Source of the DNA: DAIODI01 sp046349255
GTDB lineage: Bacteria > Pseudomonadota > Alphaproteobacteria > Rhizobiales > Aestuariivirgaceae
Length of the DNA: 64,000 bases
Direction: 5' to 3'
Assembly (NCBI GenBank): GCA_046349255.1
Contig: JAXMCR010000002.1
Coordinates: forward strand, 62,001 to 126,000
Made by a program: the position numbers and the translations under genes. Of the stretch, positions 55,605 through 64,000 are shown in pieces. Numbering within the stretch: position 1 is the stretch's first letter; every line of letters starts with the position of its first letter. The notes below the pieces were generated by a model that saw only the letters and a program-made list of their open reading frames with translations, ran no database searches and had not been told where the DNA came from.

Positions 55605-57017
55605 GTGACGGGGAACGAGGCGCGCGCCCATCCATGGATGGCCAATTCGGTTGAGGCGACGAAGCAGGCGATGCTCGCCGCGATCGGCGCAAAATCGATT
55701 GAGGAACTGTTCGAACAAATTCCGAGCGACCATAGGCTGAAGCGGCCGCTGAACCTGCCTCGCCAGCTTGCAAGCGAAAGCGAACTGCGCCGACACCTCG
55801 TTTCGACACTTGCGAAGAACGCGACCTGCACCGAGACGTTGTCGTTCCTCGGTTCGGGCGCATGGCCCCATCACGTACCCGCAGTGGTCGACGAGATCGT
55901 AGGGCGTACGGAGTTCCTTACGCCCGTTTGGGGTTCGCCGCAGTCCGACCACGGACGAAACCAGGCGTGGTTCGAGTTCAACTCGCAGCTCGGCGAACTC
56001 CTCGACATGGAGGTGGTGCAGCTTCCGGTGTACTCGTGGGGGTGCGCCATCGGACACGCGATCCGCATGGCGTCGCGCATCACCGGTCGGCATCAGGTGC
56101 TGGTGCCGAAGCACCTGGACGCCGAGCGGCTGTCCGTCGTGCGTACCTACTGCGAGCCTACCGCGATGGCGAGCCACATCGACGTGGTGCTGATCGAGAC
56201 CGACCGAAAGACAGGTCGACTCGATATGGTCGACCTCAGGGAGAAGCTGTCCTCCAAGACCGCCGCAGTCTACTTTGAGAATCCCTCTTCGCTCGGCATG
56301 ATCGAAGCCGAAGCGGCCGAGGTCGTAAAGGCGGTCAAGGGCGCGGGCGCGGAAGTGATCGTCGGGGTCGATCCCCTGTCGCTCGGAATCATTGCACCAC
56401 CATCGCAGTACGGGGCGGATATAGTCGTGGGCCCAACCCAGCCACTCGGCGTCCACATGAACGCCGGCGGCGGGGTCGGTGGATTCATTGCTTCGCGCGA
56501 TGAGGAAAAGTACGTCCGCCAGTACAACGGCTTCCTGGTCTCGATCACCGAGACACTCAAGCCCGGCCAGTTCGGCTTCGCGCTCGCTTCGGCGCACCAA
56601 ACGTCCTACGGCATGCGCGAACAGGGGAAGGACTGGACCGGAAACTCCGTCTACCTCTGGGCAATCGCTGCCGCTGTTTACATGTCCTTGCTCGGTCCCG
56701 AGGGTTTTCGGGAGATCGGCAATTTGATCATCGCGCGCTCGCACTACGCTGCGAAGCGTCTCGGCGAGATCAAGGGCGTCAAAGTTCCATTCGGGCCGGG
56801 GTTCTTCAAGGAGTTCGTCGTGAACTTCGACGGTACGGGCCGCTCCGTTGCCGATATCAACCGCGCGCTCTACGAGAAGCATCGCATCTTCGGCGGCAAG
56901 GACCTGTCGATAGAGGCGCCGGATCTCGGCCAGAGCGCGCTTTACTGCGTCACCGAAACCCATACCGCAGATGACATCGACCGCCTTGCTGTGGCCCTGA
57001 AGGAGGTGCTGGCATGA
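55605..57017 (+). CDS. GcvPA-like subunit (glycine dehydrogenase P-protein subunit 1 paralogue)
   Basis: This 470-residue protein belongs to the GcvPA family: HPWMANSVEATKQAMLAAIGAKSIEELFEQIP, SFLGSGAWPHHVPAVVDEIVGRTEFLTP, YFENPSSLGMIEAEAAEVVKA and PTQPLGVHMNAGGGVGGFIASRDEEKY. It starts at a GTG with GAAGGA in front. In the glycine cleavage system it pairs with GcvPB to decarboxylate glycine with pyridoxal phosphate, passing the methylamine to GcvH. Neither GcvH nor GcvT is encoded nearby, and the next gene overlaps its stop. The substrate may be another amino acid. Confidence 0.85.
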   Translation: MTGNEARAHPWMANSVEATKQAMLAAIGAKSIEELFEQIPSDHRLKRPLNLPRQLASESELRRHLVSTLAKNATCTETLSFLGSGAWPHHVPAVVDEIVGRTEFLTPVWGSPQSDHGRNQAWFEFNSQLGELLDMEVVQLPVYSWGCAIGHAIRMASRITGRHQVLVPKHLDAERLSVVRTYCEPTAMASHIDVVLIETDRKTGRLDMVDLREKLSSKTAAVYFENPSSLGMIEAEAAEVVKAVKGAGAEVIVGVDPLSLGIIAPPSQYGADIVVGPTQPLGVHMNAGGGVGGFIASRDEEKYVRQYNGFLVSITETLKPGQFGFALASAHQTSYGMREQGKDWTGNSVYLWAIAAAVYMSLLGPEGFREIGNLIIARSHYAAKRLGEIKGVKVPFGPGFFKEFVVNFDGTGRSVADINRALYEKHRIFGGKDLSIEAPDLGQSALYCVTETHTADDIDRLAVALKEVLA

Positions 57018-58579
57018 CGACCGTTCGCGAGTATCACGCGCCAGTTTGGAATGAACCGGTGGTCATGGAACTTTCGAGCCCCGGCCGGCGAGGACAGTTG
57101 TTTCCGAAGCCGGAGAAGCGGGTGACGGAGTCTGTCGGTTCTGCCGCCGACCTCATCCCCGCGGCGCTCCGCCGCAAGGATCGCCCGGCGCTGCCCGAGA
57201 TGTCCGAGCCAGAAGTGCAGCGTCATTACCTGAAGCTCAGCCAGCAGACGCTCGGCATGGTGAACATCTCGCTCTTCGGCACCTGCACGATGAAGTACAA
57301 CGCGCGCGTCTCCGAAGATGCCGCGCGAATGCTTAACGAAGTACATCCCCTCCAACCAGGAGAGACGCTGCAGGGCATTCTCGAACTCGTGTACGGCTTT
57401 GACCTGATCCTGCGCGAGCTTTCCGGCATGGATCAGTTCATCTTCCAGGCGGGCGGCGGCGCCGATGCTGCGTATACGCAGAATGTCGTAACGCGCGCAT
57501 ATTTCGCCTCGCGCGGCGAACTTGAGCAAAGGAACGAAGTAATCACCTCGATCCAGGCGCATCCCTGCAACGCGGCGACCGCGGCGGCTGCGGGGTTCAA
57601 GGTGATCACCCTGCCGCTCGGTCCCGACGGCTACCCGACGCTGGACGCGCTGAAGGCGGCGGTGTCGAACCGAACGGCGGCGCTCCTCATCAACAACCCG
57701 GACGACATGGGCATCTACAATCCGCATATCAAGGAATGGGTGCGGATCGTGCACGAGGCGGGCGGGCTTGCCTTCTACGACCACGCCAACTTCAACGGCG
57801 TGATGAGCAAGATCCGCGCTCGTGATCTCGGCTTCGACGCCTGCATGTACATGCTGCACAAGACTTTTGGCGCGCCGAAGGGCGGAGGGGGGCCGGCGGT
57901 CGGCGCCTACGGCTGTTCAGCTGCACTCGCGCCGTTCCTTCCTGGCCCCGTCATAACCTTCGACGGCCAGCGCTACCATCTGGACACCGACCGGCCGCAG
58001 AGCGCCGGAAAGGTGCGCGAGTTTTGGGGCAACATCCAGCAAGTGTTGAAGGCTTACGCCTGGGCGCGCGCAATGGGTGCGGAGGGCCTCGCCCAGGGCG
58101 CCGACATTTCAGTGCTTGCCAACAACTACATGGACAAAAAGCTGTCGGAGATTCCGGGGCTCTATCGTTCGAACCCGGACAATCGCAAGTGGCGCATGGA
58201 AATGACGCGCTGGGGTCTCGGGCCGATCAAGGAGGAGACGGGGATCGGCACGGTGGAGTTCGCCAACCGCATGGCCGACTACGGCATCGACCCTTGGTGG
58301 ATGAGCCACGAACCGTGGGTGGTGCCGGAACCGTTCACGCCGGAAGCGGGCGAGATGTATTCCAAGGAGGACATCGACACGTGGGTCGCCGTCGTCGCGC
58401 AGATCGCCAAGGAAGCGCGCGAGACGCCGGACCTCGTGAAGACCGCGCCGCATCGGCAGGCGATCTCCCAAATCAAGGGCGACGTGCTCGACGATCCCAG
58501 GCGCTGGGCGATGACGTGGCGGGCCTACTTGCGCAAGCACCGGTCGCCACCGACGGGCTTCAGCCAGGCGGCGGAGTAA
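57014..58579 (+). CDS. GcvPB-like subunit (PLP-binding P-protein subunit 2 paralogue)
   Basis: This 521-residue protein has the GcvPB fold with the pyridoxal phosphate lysine (Lys283) in YMLHKTFGAPKGGGGPAVGAYG. In the standard enzyme as I remember it this is HKTFS-type followed by PHGGGGPGxGP, so the variant has Lys where His is usual after Pro. Other family motifs are present (SLFGTCTMKYNARV, LLINNPDDMGIYNPHIKEWVRI, YDHANFNGVM). It overlaps the GcvPA-like stop, and the two probably form a heterotetramer. A decarboxylase or a related PLP reaction is likely; glycine is not certain. Confidence 0.87.
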   Translation: MTTVREYHAPVWNEPVVMELSSPGRRGQLFPKPEKRVTESVGSAADLIPAALRRKDRPALPEMSEPEVQRHYLKLSQQTLGMVNISLFGTCTMKYNARVSEDAARMLNEVHPLQPGETLQGILELVYGFDLILRELSGMDQFIFQAGGGADAAYTQNVVTRAYFASRGELEQRNEVITSIQAHPCNAATAAAAGFKVITLPLGPDGYPTLDALKAAVSNRTAALLINNPDDMGIYNPHIKEWVRIVHEAGGLAFYDHANFNGVMSKIRARDLGFDACMYMLHKTFGAPKGGGGPAVGAYGCSAALAPFLPGPVITFDGQRYHLDTDRPQSAGKVREFWGNIQQVLKAYAWARAMGAEGLAQGADISVLANNYMDKKLSEIPGLYRSNPDNRKWRMEMTRWGLGPIKEETGIGTVEFANRMADYGIDPWWMSHEPWVVPEPFTPEAGEMYSKEDIDTWVAVVAQIAKEARETPDLVKTAPHRQAISQIKGDVLDDPRRWAMTWRAYLRKHRSPPTGFSQAAE

Positions 58580-58584
58580 TTTCC

Positions 58585-59430
58585 TTACGGAGAAGGCGGC
58601 GGCTCCCAGCCAGCTGCCGCCAGGATGCGGTGACTTGCCAGGTTGTCACCATCGGGGTCAGCGCCAGGTTTGGTAGCATCAGTGATAATCTCGAGCACCG
58701 TCAGGCCGTCGTATCCGATTTCCTTCAACGCCTTCGCCGCCGGCGCCGGATCCACGATGCCCGTGCCCAACCGGTCGTGCTTGAAGTCACCGTAGCCCGT
58801 GTCGGAGATGTGAACGTTCTTGATTCGCTTACCCAGCAGTTTGATCGCGGCGACGACGTCCTCCCTGATATAGGCGGAATTGCAGATGTCGAAATTGATA
58901 CCGACCTCCGGGCCGATTTCGTTGGCGACATCGAGCATGTCCTTCGCCGTCGGAAGGAATGTGAATGGCACGTTCTCGACGATAATCTCGACGCCCGAGC
59001 CCTTCGTGTAGGCCACGAGCTCCTTCATCCCCTCGATAAACCATGCGCGCATCCACTTCTCGGGCGGATTGATCAGGCTGTTTACAGGACCTGGAATGGC
59101 ACAGACGTACGGGCACCCCACGTCCGCGGCGAGATCGATCGCCTCGCGATAGCGATCCAACGTATATCGCCGCATGATGCGGCAGACCGAATTTGGATTG
59201 TTGTCGAGTAATGGATAGCAGAACGAGGTGATAGTCAGTCCTTCCCCCGAAAGAAGCGCCTTAAGTTCGCTCCGTGCGGCAGGGTTCATCTCGGAGGGCC
59301 AGCAATGAGGCGGGAAAATCATCAATTCGAAGTTTTTGTACCCTTTCGATGCGAGGTGTCGGATCGTGGACGTCCCCGAGTGCGAATAGAGAAACGGAAA
59401 CGTCGAAACTGCGACCTTCAGTCCTGCCAT
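58585..59430 (-). CDS. Xylose isomerase-like TIM-barrel protein (sugar phosphate isomerase/epimerase)
   Basis: This 281-residue protein has the AP endonuclease 2/xylose isomerase TIM-barrel: FELMIFPPHCWPSEM, VEIIVENVPFTFLPT (first metal Glu), GINFDICNSAY (Asp), KNVHISDTGYGDFKHDRLGTGIVDP (His) and LTVLEIITDATKPG (Glu). These are the expected metal ligands. I chose the ATG at 59430, with GGGGAGG in front; the frame also offers a TTG six bases upstream. Family members epimerise or cleave sugars and related compounds. It is convergent with the GcvPB-like gene (5-base gap) and divergent from the transporter operon. Confidence 0.87.
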   Translation of the reverse strand: MAGLKVAVSTFPFLYSHSGTSTIRHLASKGYKNFELMIFPPHCWPSEMNPAARSELKALLSGEGLTITSFCYPLLDNNPNSVCRIMRRYTLDRYREAIDLAADVGCPYVCAIPGPVNSLINPPEKWMRAWFIEGMKELVAYTKGSGVEIIVENVPFTFLPTAKDMLDVANEIGPEVGINFDICNSAYIREDVVAAIKLLGKRIKNVHISDTGYGDFKHDRLGTGIVDPAPAAKALKEIGYDGLTVLEIITDATKPGADPDGDNLASHRILAAAGWEPPPSP

Positions 59431-59613
59431 GGCCAACCCTCCCCAGCGTTAGGCGGCTAACATTGAGGGCATCTCAGCGCACTGGCAAGCGCCTCCACTG
59501 GTTCGTAGACAAACGATGTCTTGATGGCATGGCGATTGACAGCCGCCCGATCGCCGACTTTACTTTGCGGGCTGACGCCACGACAAAACCATATCTCAAG
59601 GGGCTGGAAACAG

Positions 59614-60816
59614 ATGGATTTCGAAAAGATTCTGGCGCGTTCGATTGCCGGTAACCCGCTGCGGCGCGGCGGCATCGAAGGCTTCAAGATGACTCGCCGC
59701 GCGCTTCTCGCGGCTGGTGCTGGCGCTGTCGCAGCCGGCATGTCCGGGCGCTTTGCGCATGCCGATGAGAGGCCCATCATGCAGCTCTGCTGGGACGGCT
59801 ATGCCGACCCTCGCATGAACGAATTGTGGAAGAAGGACACCGGCGGAACGCTCAAGCCCGAAATCCATATCTCGGACCCGCAATCGGTAAATCGGCTGCG
59901 TGCAGGCGAGACAAAGAACTTCGATTTCCTGAACGTGAACGATCCTTGGGCTAAGAACTATCTATGGCCGGAGAAGCTGATAGTCGAAGTGCCGAAGGAG
60001 CGTTTCGAGCCCCTCTACAATCAGATGTTCCCGAAGTTCAAGGCACCCTTCAAGCGCGCCTACAGCAGCGATGGGGCCCATCTGCTCGGCGTGGTCCAGC
60101 GCTTCGAGACATTCGACTTCGCCATAAACACCGACAAGATTTCTGTCGATACCGCGGAAAAGGAAGGTTGGAGCCTGTTCTCCAACCCCGACTTCAACCA
60201 GCGTTTCGGCATCCTCGCCTACGACGATTGGAACGTCATCGATATTTGTCTCGGAGCTGGCGTTCATCCGTTCAAGGAAAAATCAGAAGCTGATATTGCG
60301 AAGTTCAAGGAAACGGCTGAACTCTGGGTCAAGAACGCCAAACTTATCACCACGGATTTCGTGCAGCTCAATCTTGCCATGCTCAATGGCGAGATCGACA
60401 TGTACTTCACTGGCGGCACGTACTCGCTTGCTGGAGCCCGACTTGAAGGCAACAAGAACCTCTATGCCATTACACCATTAAGTGGCCCGGCCGATGGCAA
60501 GGGTGGCATCAACTGGATCGAATTGAATTCGGCCATCGCGAATCCAAACCTGCATCCGAAAATCTTTGACTTCCTTGAGTGGATAACCACACCGGATGCG
60601 GCCTATATTGTGGCTACCGCGAACAATAACCTGCAACCCGTGAGCCAGATGGTGCAGGAAAAGGTGCTCTCCAAGTTCTCCAAAGAGCAGCTCGCAGCGA
60701 TGCAATTCGACACGCTGGACCACCGCATCTCCAACGCGGTCGAATTCGATATCGTGCCGCAGTACGACAAACTCCTCGACATCTACACGGCGGCGCGGCG
60801 CACTCGCGGCGGCTGA
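59614..60816 (+). CDS. Polyamine-type ABC solute-binding protein (second system)
   Basis: This 400-residue protein has a Tat-like signal (MTRRALLAAGAGAVAAGMSGRFAHA) and a PotD-like fold: IMQLCWDGYADPRMNELW, FDFLNVNDPWAKNYLWPEKLI, QRFETFDFAINTDKISV, LAMLNGEIDMYFTGGTYSLAGARL. I chose the ATG at 59614, preceded by AAGGGGC; the longer frame from 59521 lacks family features. It is the first gene of the second importer operon. Ligand: probably a cationic amine or related compound. Confidence 0.88.
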   Translation: MDFEKILARSIAGNPLRRGGIEGFKMTRRALLAAGAGAVAAGMSGRFAHADERPIMQLCWDGYADPRMNELWKKDTGGTLKPEIHISDPQSVNRLRAGETKNFDFLNVNDPWAKNYLWPEKLIVEVPKERFEPLYNQMFPKFKAPFKRAYSSDGAHLLGVVQRFETFDFAINTDKISVDTAEKEGWSLFSNPDFNQRFGILAYDDWNVIDICLGAGVHPFKEKSEADIAKFKETAELWVKNAKLITTDFVQLNLAMLNGEIDMYFTGGTYSLAGARLEGNKNLYAITPLSGPADGKGGINWIELNSAIANPNLHPKIFDFLEWITTPDAAYIVATANNNLQPVSQMVQEKVLSKFSKEQLAAMQFDTLDHRISNAVEFDIVPQYDKLLDIYTAARRTRGG

Positions 60817-60845
60817 CCATTTTTCTGCGGGAGATGCGAAGGCCA

Positions 60846-60872
60846 AGAAGCCGTCCCTTAGGGGCGGCTTCT
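60846..60872 (+). promoter_or_regulatory. Strong 12-bp stem-loop between binding-protein and ATPase genes
   Basis: AGAAGCCGTCCC (60846-60857), loop TTA, GGGGCGGCTTCT (60861-60872), with one G-T wobble. No T-run follows, so it is probably an mRNA-stabilising or attenuating hairpin rather than a terminator. It may keep the binding-protein mRNA at a higher level, a known pattern for such operons. Confidence 0.65.
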
Positions 60873-60893
60873 GCTCAGGTGGGGTGAAGCGCA

Positions 60894-61979
60894 GTGGCAG
60901 GGGTATCAGCGGCAGTGAGCGCGCCAGCGGCACGACCTGTTCTCGAATTGCGCCACCTTACGCGCGCCTTCGGGCAGAAGACCGCTGTGAACGATCTATC
61001 CTTGCAGATCCATGAGGGTGAGTTCTTCACCATCGTTGGCCCATCAGGCAGTGGCAAGAGCACGCTCATTCGCATGATGGCAGGCCTCGATCACCCTACC
61101 ACCGGCGACATCTTGCTGCGCGGCGAGCGCATCAATGACGTTCCTGCAAATCGCCGTCCAACCTGCATGGTTTTCCAGTCGCTGGCGCTGTTCAATCACA
61201 TGACGGTCGGCGAAAACATTGAGTTCGCACTTAGGATGCGCAAGGTCGACCCGATTGCCCGAAAGACGCGCGCCATTGAGTTGATGGACTTGCTGCGCCT
61301 GCCGCGAGATTACTACGGCAAGTCGGTCACTGCGTGTTCAGGTGGCGAGCGGCAGAGAGTAGCCTTGGCCCGCGCCCTCGCCTCCGATCCCGAAATCCTA
61401 TTCTTCGATGAACCGCTTTCGGCAATTGATTATCGGCTACGAAAAATCCTTGAAATGGAGATGAAGGACCTCCATCGCGCCACGGGCAAAACGTTCATCT
61501 ACATCACTCATAGCCTTGAAGAAGCGATGGTGATGAGTGACCGAATTGCTGTGATGCGCGACGGTAACGTGGTTCAGCTGGGCGATCCGCTGACGATATA
61601 TCGCCATCCACAGAACCGCTTTGTCGCCGAGTTTATGGGCGAGGTGAACCTCCTCAAGTTAGAGCGCGATGGAGTGGCTGGTTGGTCGCTGCCCGAGCTC
61701 GGCATCAAGCTGAAGAAGTCGCCACCAAACGCAGCGGAGGGTTGGATTGTGCTGCGGCCAGAGCGGCTGCGCTTCCTTCACAAGGGCCAGACGAGTGACG
61801 TAAGCTTTACGGGCGATCTCATAAGCGACTACATGCTTGGCTCACGCAGCCACGTCCATATTGAACGTTCGGGGCGCAAGTACATCAGTGAAGTACCGAC
61901 AAACGCCCGCCTTCCCGATCCGGGTAGCGCTGTATCGGTGGGCTTCGACCTGGCCGATGCTGTCGTGGTGACGGAGTAG
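60894..61979 (+). CDS. ABC transporter ATPase, polyamine type (second system)
   Basis: This 361-residue ATPase has Walker A GPSGSGKST, Q-loop VFQSLALFNHMTVGENI, signature CSGGERQR, Walker B ILFFDEPLSAID, the switch His in YITHSLEEAM and a C-terminal TOBE domain (about 265-355). It starts at a GTG, 21 bases after the intercistronic hairpin. It is the cytoplasmic motor for the permeases that follow. Confidence 0.9.
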   Translation: MAGVSAAVSAPAARPVLELRHLTRAFGQKTAVNDLSLQIHEGEFFTIVGPSGSGKSTLIRMMAGLDHPTTGDILLRGERINDVPANRRPTCMVFQSLALFNHMTVGENIEFALRMRKVDPIARKTRAIELMDLLRLPRDYYGKSVTACSGGERQRVALARALASDPEILFFDEPLSAIDYRLRKILEMEMKDLHRATGKTFIYITHSLEEAMVMSDRIAVMRDGNVVQLGDPLTIYRHPQNRFVAEFMGEVNLLKLERDGVAGWSLPELGIKLKKSPPNAAEGWIVLRPERLRFLHKGQTSDVSFTGDLISDYMLGSRSHVHIERSGRKYISEVPTNARLPDPGSAVSVGFDLADAVVVTE

Positions 61980-61982
61980 GTA

Positions 61983-62831
61983 ATGGACAACGGCGAGCGC
62001 AACGGTCTTCTGTCCGCGCTGCCCACTATCGTCGTTTTGACGCTCGGCTTCGTGCTGCCGGTGCTGTTCATCGTATACACCGGCTTCATGCCGCAGCGCA
62101 CATTCGGCATGACGCATGAACTCACGCTCGAGAACTATCGCACAATGATCGACGAGGGTTATTGGCGTCCGTTGTTGTGGTCCATGGGATTCGCCACGAT
62201 CACCACGCTACTATGCCTTCTCATTGGCTGGCCGATGGCGAAGGCGTTGGTTCGTCACGCTGGCTGCTTCGCCACGATCATCTCCACGCTGATCGCGATT
62301 CCCGTGTTCATCGCAGAGTCCGTGCGACTGTTCGGCGCTCACCTCTTCATGATGCCTAAAGGCGGCATCTTCGCCGGTTCCATGCGGGCGATGTTCGGCC
62401 TTGAAATGGGAAGCATCCTGTTCACGCCTTGGGCGACGCTCGTCGGCATGATCTACATCTATCTGCCATTCGCTGTGTTTCCCATCGTGCTAGGCCTGTC
62501 CCAAGTACCGCGCGACCAGCTCGAGGCAGCGAGTGATCTCGGCGCCTCCGGCTGGCAGATAATGCGCGAGATTGAGGTGCCCATTGCCTTTCCCGGCATC
62601 ATTATCGGCTGCCTCCTTGTGTTCGTGCTGTCGCTTGGCGCTACGGGTGAAGCCGCGATCCTCGGCGGGCAGTCCGTGGTCGTTGCCGTGCAATCCATCG
62701 AGCAGCGGTTCAACTACGCGCAGGATTGGCCGCTGGGCTCCGCCCTCGCCACCGTGCTCTGCGCGATCACTGCCATCGTGGTGTTTCCGTTGATGCGCTA
62801 CCTCGACATCGATCGCCTGTTCCGACGGTAA
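61983..62831 (+). CDS. ABC transporter permease, PotB-like (second system)
   Basis: This 282-residue inner-membrane protein has six hydrophobic segments and the EAA loop LEAASDLGASGWQIMREIEVPIAFPGIIIG. Only three bases separate it from the ATPase gene. It forms the heteromeric channel with the following permease. Confidence 0.9.
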   Translation: MDNGERNGLLSALPTIVVLTLGFVLPVLFIVYTGFMPQRTFGMTHELTLENYRTMIDEGYWRPLLWSMGFATITTLLCLLIGWPMAKALVRHAGCFATIISTLIAIPVFIAESVRLFGAHLFMMPKGGIFAGSMRAMFGLEMGSILFTPWATLVGMIYIYLPFAVFPIVLGLSQVPRDQLEAASDLGASGWQIMREIEVPIAFPGIIIGCLLVFVLSLGATGEAAILGGQSVVVAVQSIEQRFNYAQDWPLGSALATVLCAITAIVVFPLMRYLDIDRLFRR

Positions 62832-62835
62832 CGCA

Positions 62836-63639
62836 ATGGGCAACGGTGTGAGTGATAAAGCACGGGTGATCTGGACGTCGATCGTCGTCACCTTGCTCTA
62901 CTTGCCAATCATTTCGATTGTATTGGCCTCGCTTGCCAACACACGCTTTATGCGCTTTCCGCACCGCGTTTGGTCGCTTGATGCGTATCGTGAGGCGCTC
63001 GGACTTGATCTCACTTACGACCTTCAGTGGACGTCGCTGAAAATAGCCGCTTGGGTTGCGATCCTGTCCGTGCTGCTGGCGATTCCCGGCGCTCTGGCGT
63101 TTGCGCGCTACCAGTGGACGGGCCGCAGCTTCTACCAAAAAGCACTACTTCTGCCGATCTTCTTCCCGCAGTCCGTGCTCGGACTCGCTGCGTTGGTGAC
63201 GATGTCAGCAATGGGTATCAGTTCTTCCTGGCAGACGGCGACATTCATGCACATCGTCTGGGTACTGCCAATCGTCACGCTCATTGTGTCGATCAGACTC
63301 TATGGGTTTGATGTCTCGCAGGAGGAAGCCGCTTTCGATCTTGGCGCCACCCGGTTTCAGTCATTTATGACGGTGACTTTGCCGCAGATGATGCCGGGGA
63401 TTTCGTCCGGCGCGTTGTTCGCCTTCCTTCTTTCATGGGCAAACCTTCCGCTTTCAGCCTACACGTCTGGCGCCGACTCGACCCTACCGGAGTGGCTCTT
63501 CTCTCGAATGTCCACCAACTACGCACCGATGGTGCCCGCCGTGTCGGTGCTGTCGATCGTCGGAAGCCTCGTATTCGTTTTGGTGTTCCAGTCGGCACGC
63601 GCGCTATGGCGGCGCTTCAGGGCTGCATCACGGGTGTAA
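62836..63639 (+). CDS. ABC transporter permease, PotC-like (second system)
   Basis: This 267-residue permease has six hydrophobic segments and the EAA loop EEAAFDLGATRFQSFMTVTLPQMMPGISSGALFAFLLSW. It lies four bases after the PotB-like gene. With the binding protein, ATPase and other permease it completes an importer of the spermidine/putrescine type. Confidence 0.9.
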   Translation: MGNGVSDKARVIWTSIVVTLLYLPIISIVLASLANTRFMRFPHRVWSLDAYREALGLDLTYDLQWTSLKIAAWVAILSVLLAIPGALAFARYQWTGRSFYQKALLLPIFFPQSVLGLAALVTMSAMGISSSWQTATFMHIVWVLPIVTLIVSIRLYGFDVSQEEAAFDLGATRFQSFMTVTLPQMMPGISSGALFAFLLSWANLPLSAYTSGADSTLPEWLFSRMSTNYAPMVPAVSVLSIVGSLVFVLVFQSARALWRRFRAASRV

Positions 63640-63652
63640 GCGGGAGACGAAG

Positions 63653-64000
63653 ATGGAACTCGGCAGATGCCTGGAAGGGTCAGTTGCCTTGGTCGTGGGT
63701 GCGGGACGCGGTATCGGGCGTGCCACGGCACTCTACGCCGCCCAAAGCGGTGCCGCCATCGTCGCTACCGACATTGATCAGGCCGGCGCCTCAGCAACTG
63801 TCGAAGCCATCGTGGGTCAGGGCGGCCGTGCGGTTAGCGTCGTGGCGGACATTCGGAAACCGGAGTCGATGAAGTCGGCCGCTGACGAGGCCGCAAACCG
63901 CTTCGGCAAACTTGATGTGATCCTTGTGTGCGCTGGCATCTATCCAGCGATGGCGCTGGCGGACGTGACTGCCGAGCATTTCGAGACGGTGATCGGGGTA
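63653..64000 (+). CDS. Short-chain dehydrogenase/reductase (N-terminal part, cut by window edge)
   Basis: The first 116 residues show the SDR cofactor motif VALVVGAGRGIGRATALYAAQSGAAIVATDID and the VCAGIYPA (NAG-like) segment. The ATG at 63653 follows GGGAGACGA and lies 13 bases after the permease gene, so it belongs to the operon. The catalytic Ser, Tyr and Lys would lie beyond the window. Confidence 0.85.
   Translation, partial: MELGRCLEGSVALVVGAGRGIGRATALYAAQSGAAIVATDIDQAGASATVEAIVGQGGRAVSVVADIRKPESMKSAADEAANRFGKLDVILVCAGIYPAMALADVTAEHFETVIGV

Noticed and set aside
55314..56963. Minus-strand reading frame of 549 residues
   Set aside because: It is antisense to the GcvPA-like gene and shows only shadow-type composition.

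Overview
The window is a high-GC alphaproteobacterial chromosome segment. GTG starts are frequent, ATGA or TGATG gene overlaps are common, and the CyaA-like cyclase/TPR, DUF2244, PCu(A)C and CaiD-like families all fit. It looks most like a Hyphomicrobiales-type or sphingomonad genome, but the genus cannot be fixed from sequence alone. Several stretches (5.3-6.1, 8.4-9.6, 18.4-20.5, 25.2-26.3 and 52.7-54.0 kb) hold remnants of genes, an insertion sequence and a phage gene, so this is a much-rearranged accessory region.

Layout. (1) 1-5290, +: end of a respiratory nitrate reductase operon, narG(partial)-narH-narJ-narI, then a parvulin-type prolyl isomerase, a small protein with a Cys/His-rich tail, and the di-iron repair protein Ric/YtfE. 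(2) 6086-8212, -: exported YtcJ-type amidohydrolase fused to a C-terminal META domain. (3) 9624-17694, -: a tightly coupled eight-gene operon encoding an FkbM methyltransferase, an ABC exporter, a radical SAM protein with an N-terminal twitch domain, a PqqD-like protein with an unusual conserved-looking tail, an HprK-like kinase, two family-2 glycosyltransferases and a nucleotidyltransferase. This looks like an uncharacterised peptide or glycan modification and export system, and I consider it the best candidate for an undescribed system. (4) 17778-26880: a methyltransferase, IS3-family and DUF429 remnants, an AT-rich GT61 glycosyltransferase, an exported aspartoacylase-like hydrolase, a cyclase/TPR protein, an MFS transporter and a TetR regulator with a perfect inverted repeat upstream. 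(5) 27060-31451, -: a copper handling operon (DUF2946, PepSY, PCu(A)C, DUF2244, CopC, CopD). (6) 31565-33137, +: a cobalamin riboswitch, an orphan CbiM-like permease and an HXXEE membrane protein.

(7) 33.3-52.7 kb: a catabolic island. A ten-gene minus-strand operon (46915 down to 34400) encodes a polyamine-type binding protein, an ADP-forming acyl-CoA synthetase, two acyl-CoA dehydrogenases, a FadB/FadJ-type fusion, a thiolase, a CaiD-like enoyl-CoA hydratase and the ABC transporter permeases and ATPase. A neighbouring minus-strand operon carries a GMC oxidoreductase, two SDRs and a TetR regulator. A divergent operon carries a double cupin and an SDR. Three near-identical inverted repeats (TTTGTTGA-N4-TCAACAAA type) lie before three transcription units and suggest one TetR regulon: uptake of a cationic or amine-like acid, CoA activation and beta-oxidation-like cleavage.

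(8) 54.0-64.0 kb: a flavin monooxygenase, a GcvPA/GcvPB-like pair without GcvT or GcvH, a xylose-isomerase-like TIM-barrel protein, a second complete polyamine-type ABC transporter and the start of another SDR. This may be a second, related catabolic module. The substrates of both modules are inferred, not shown.
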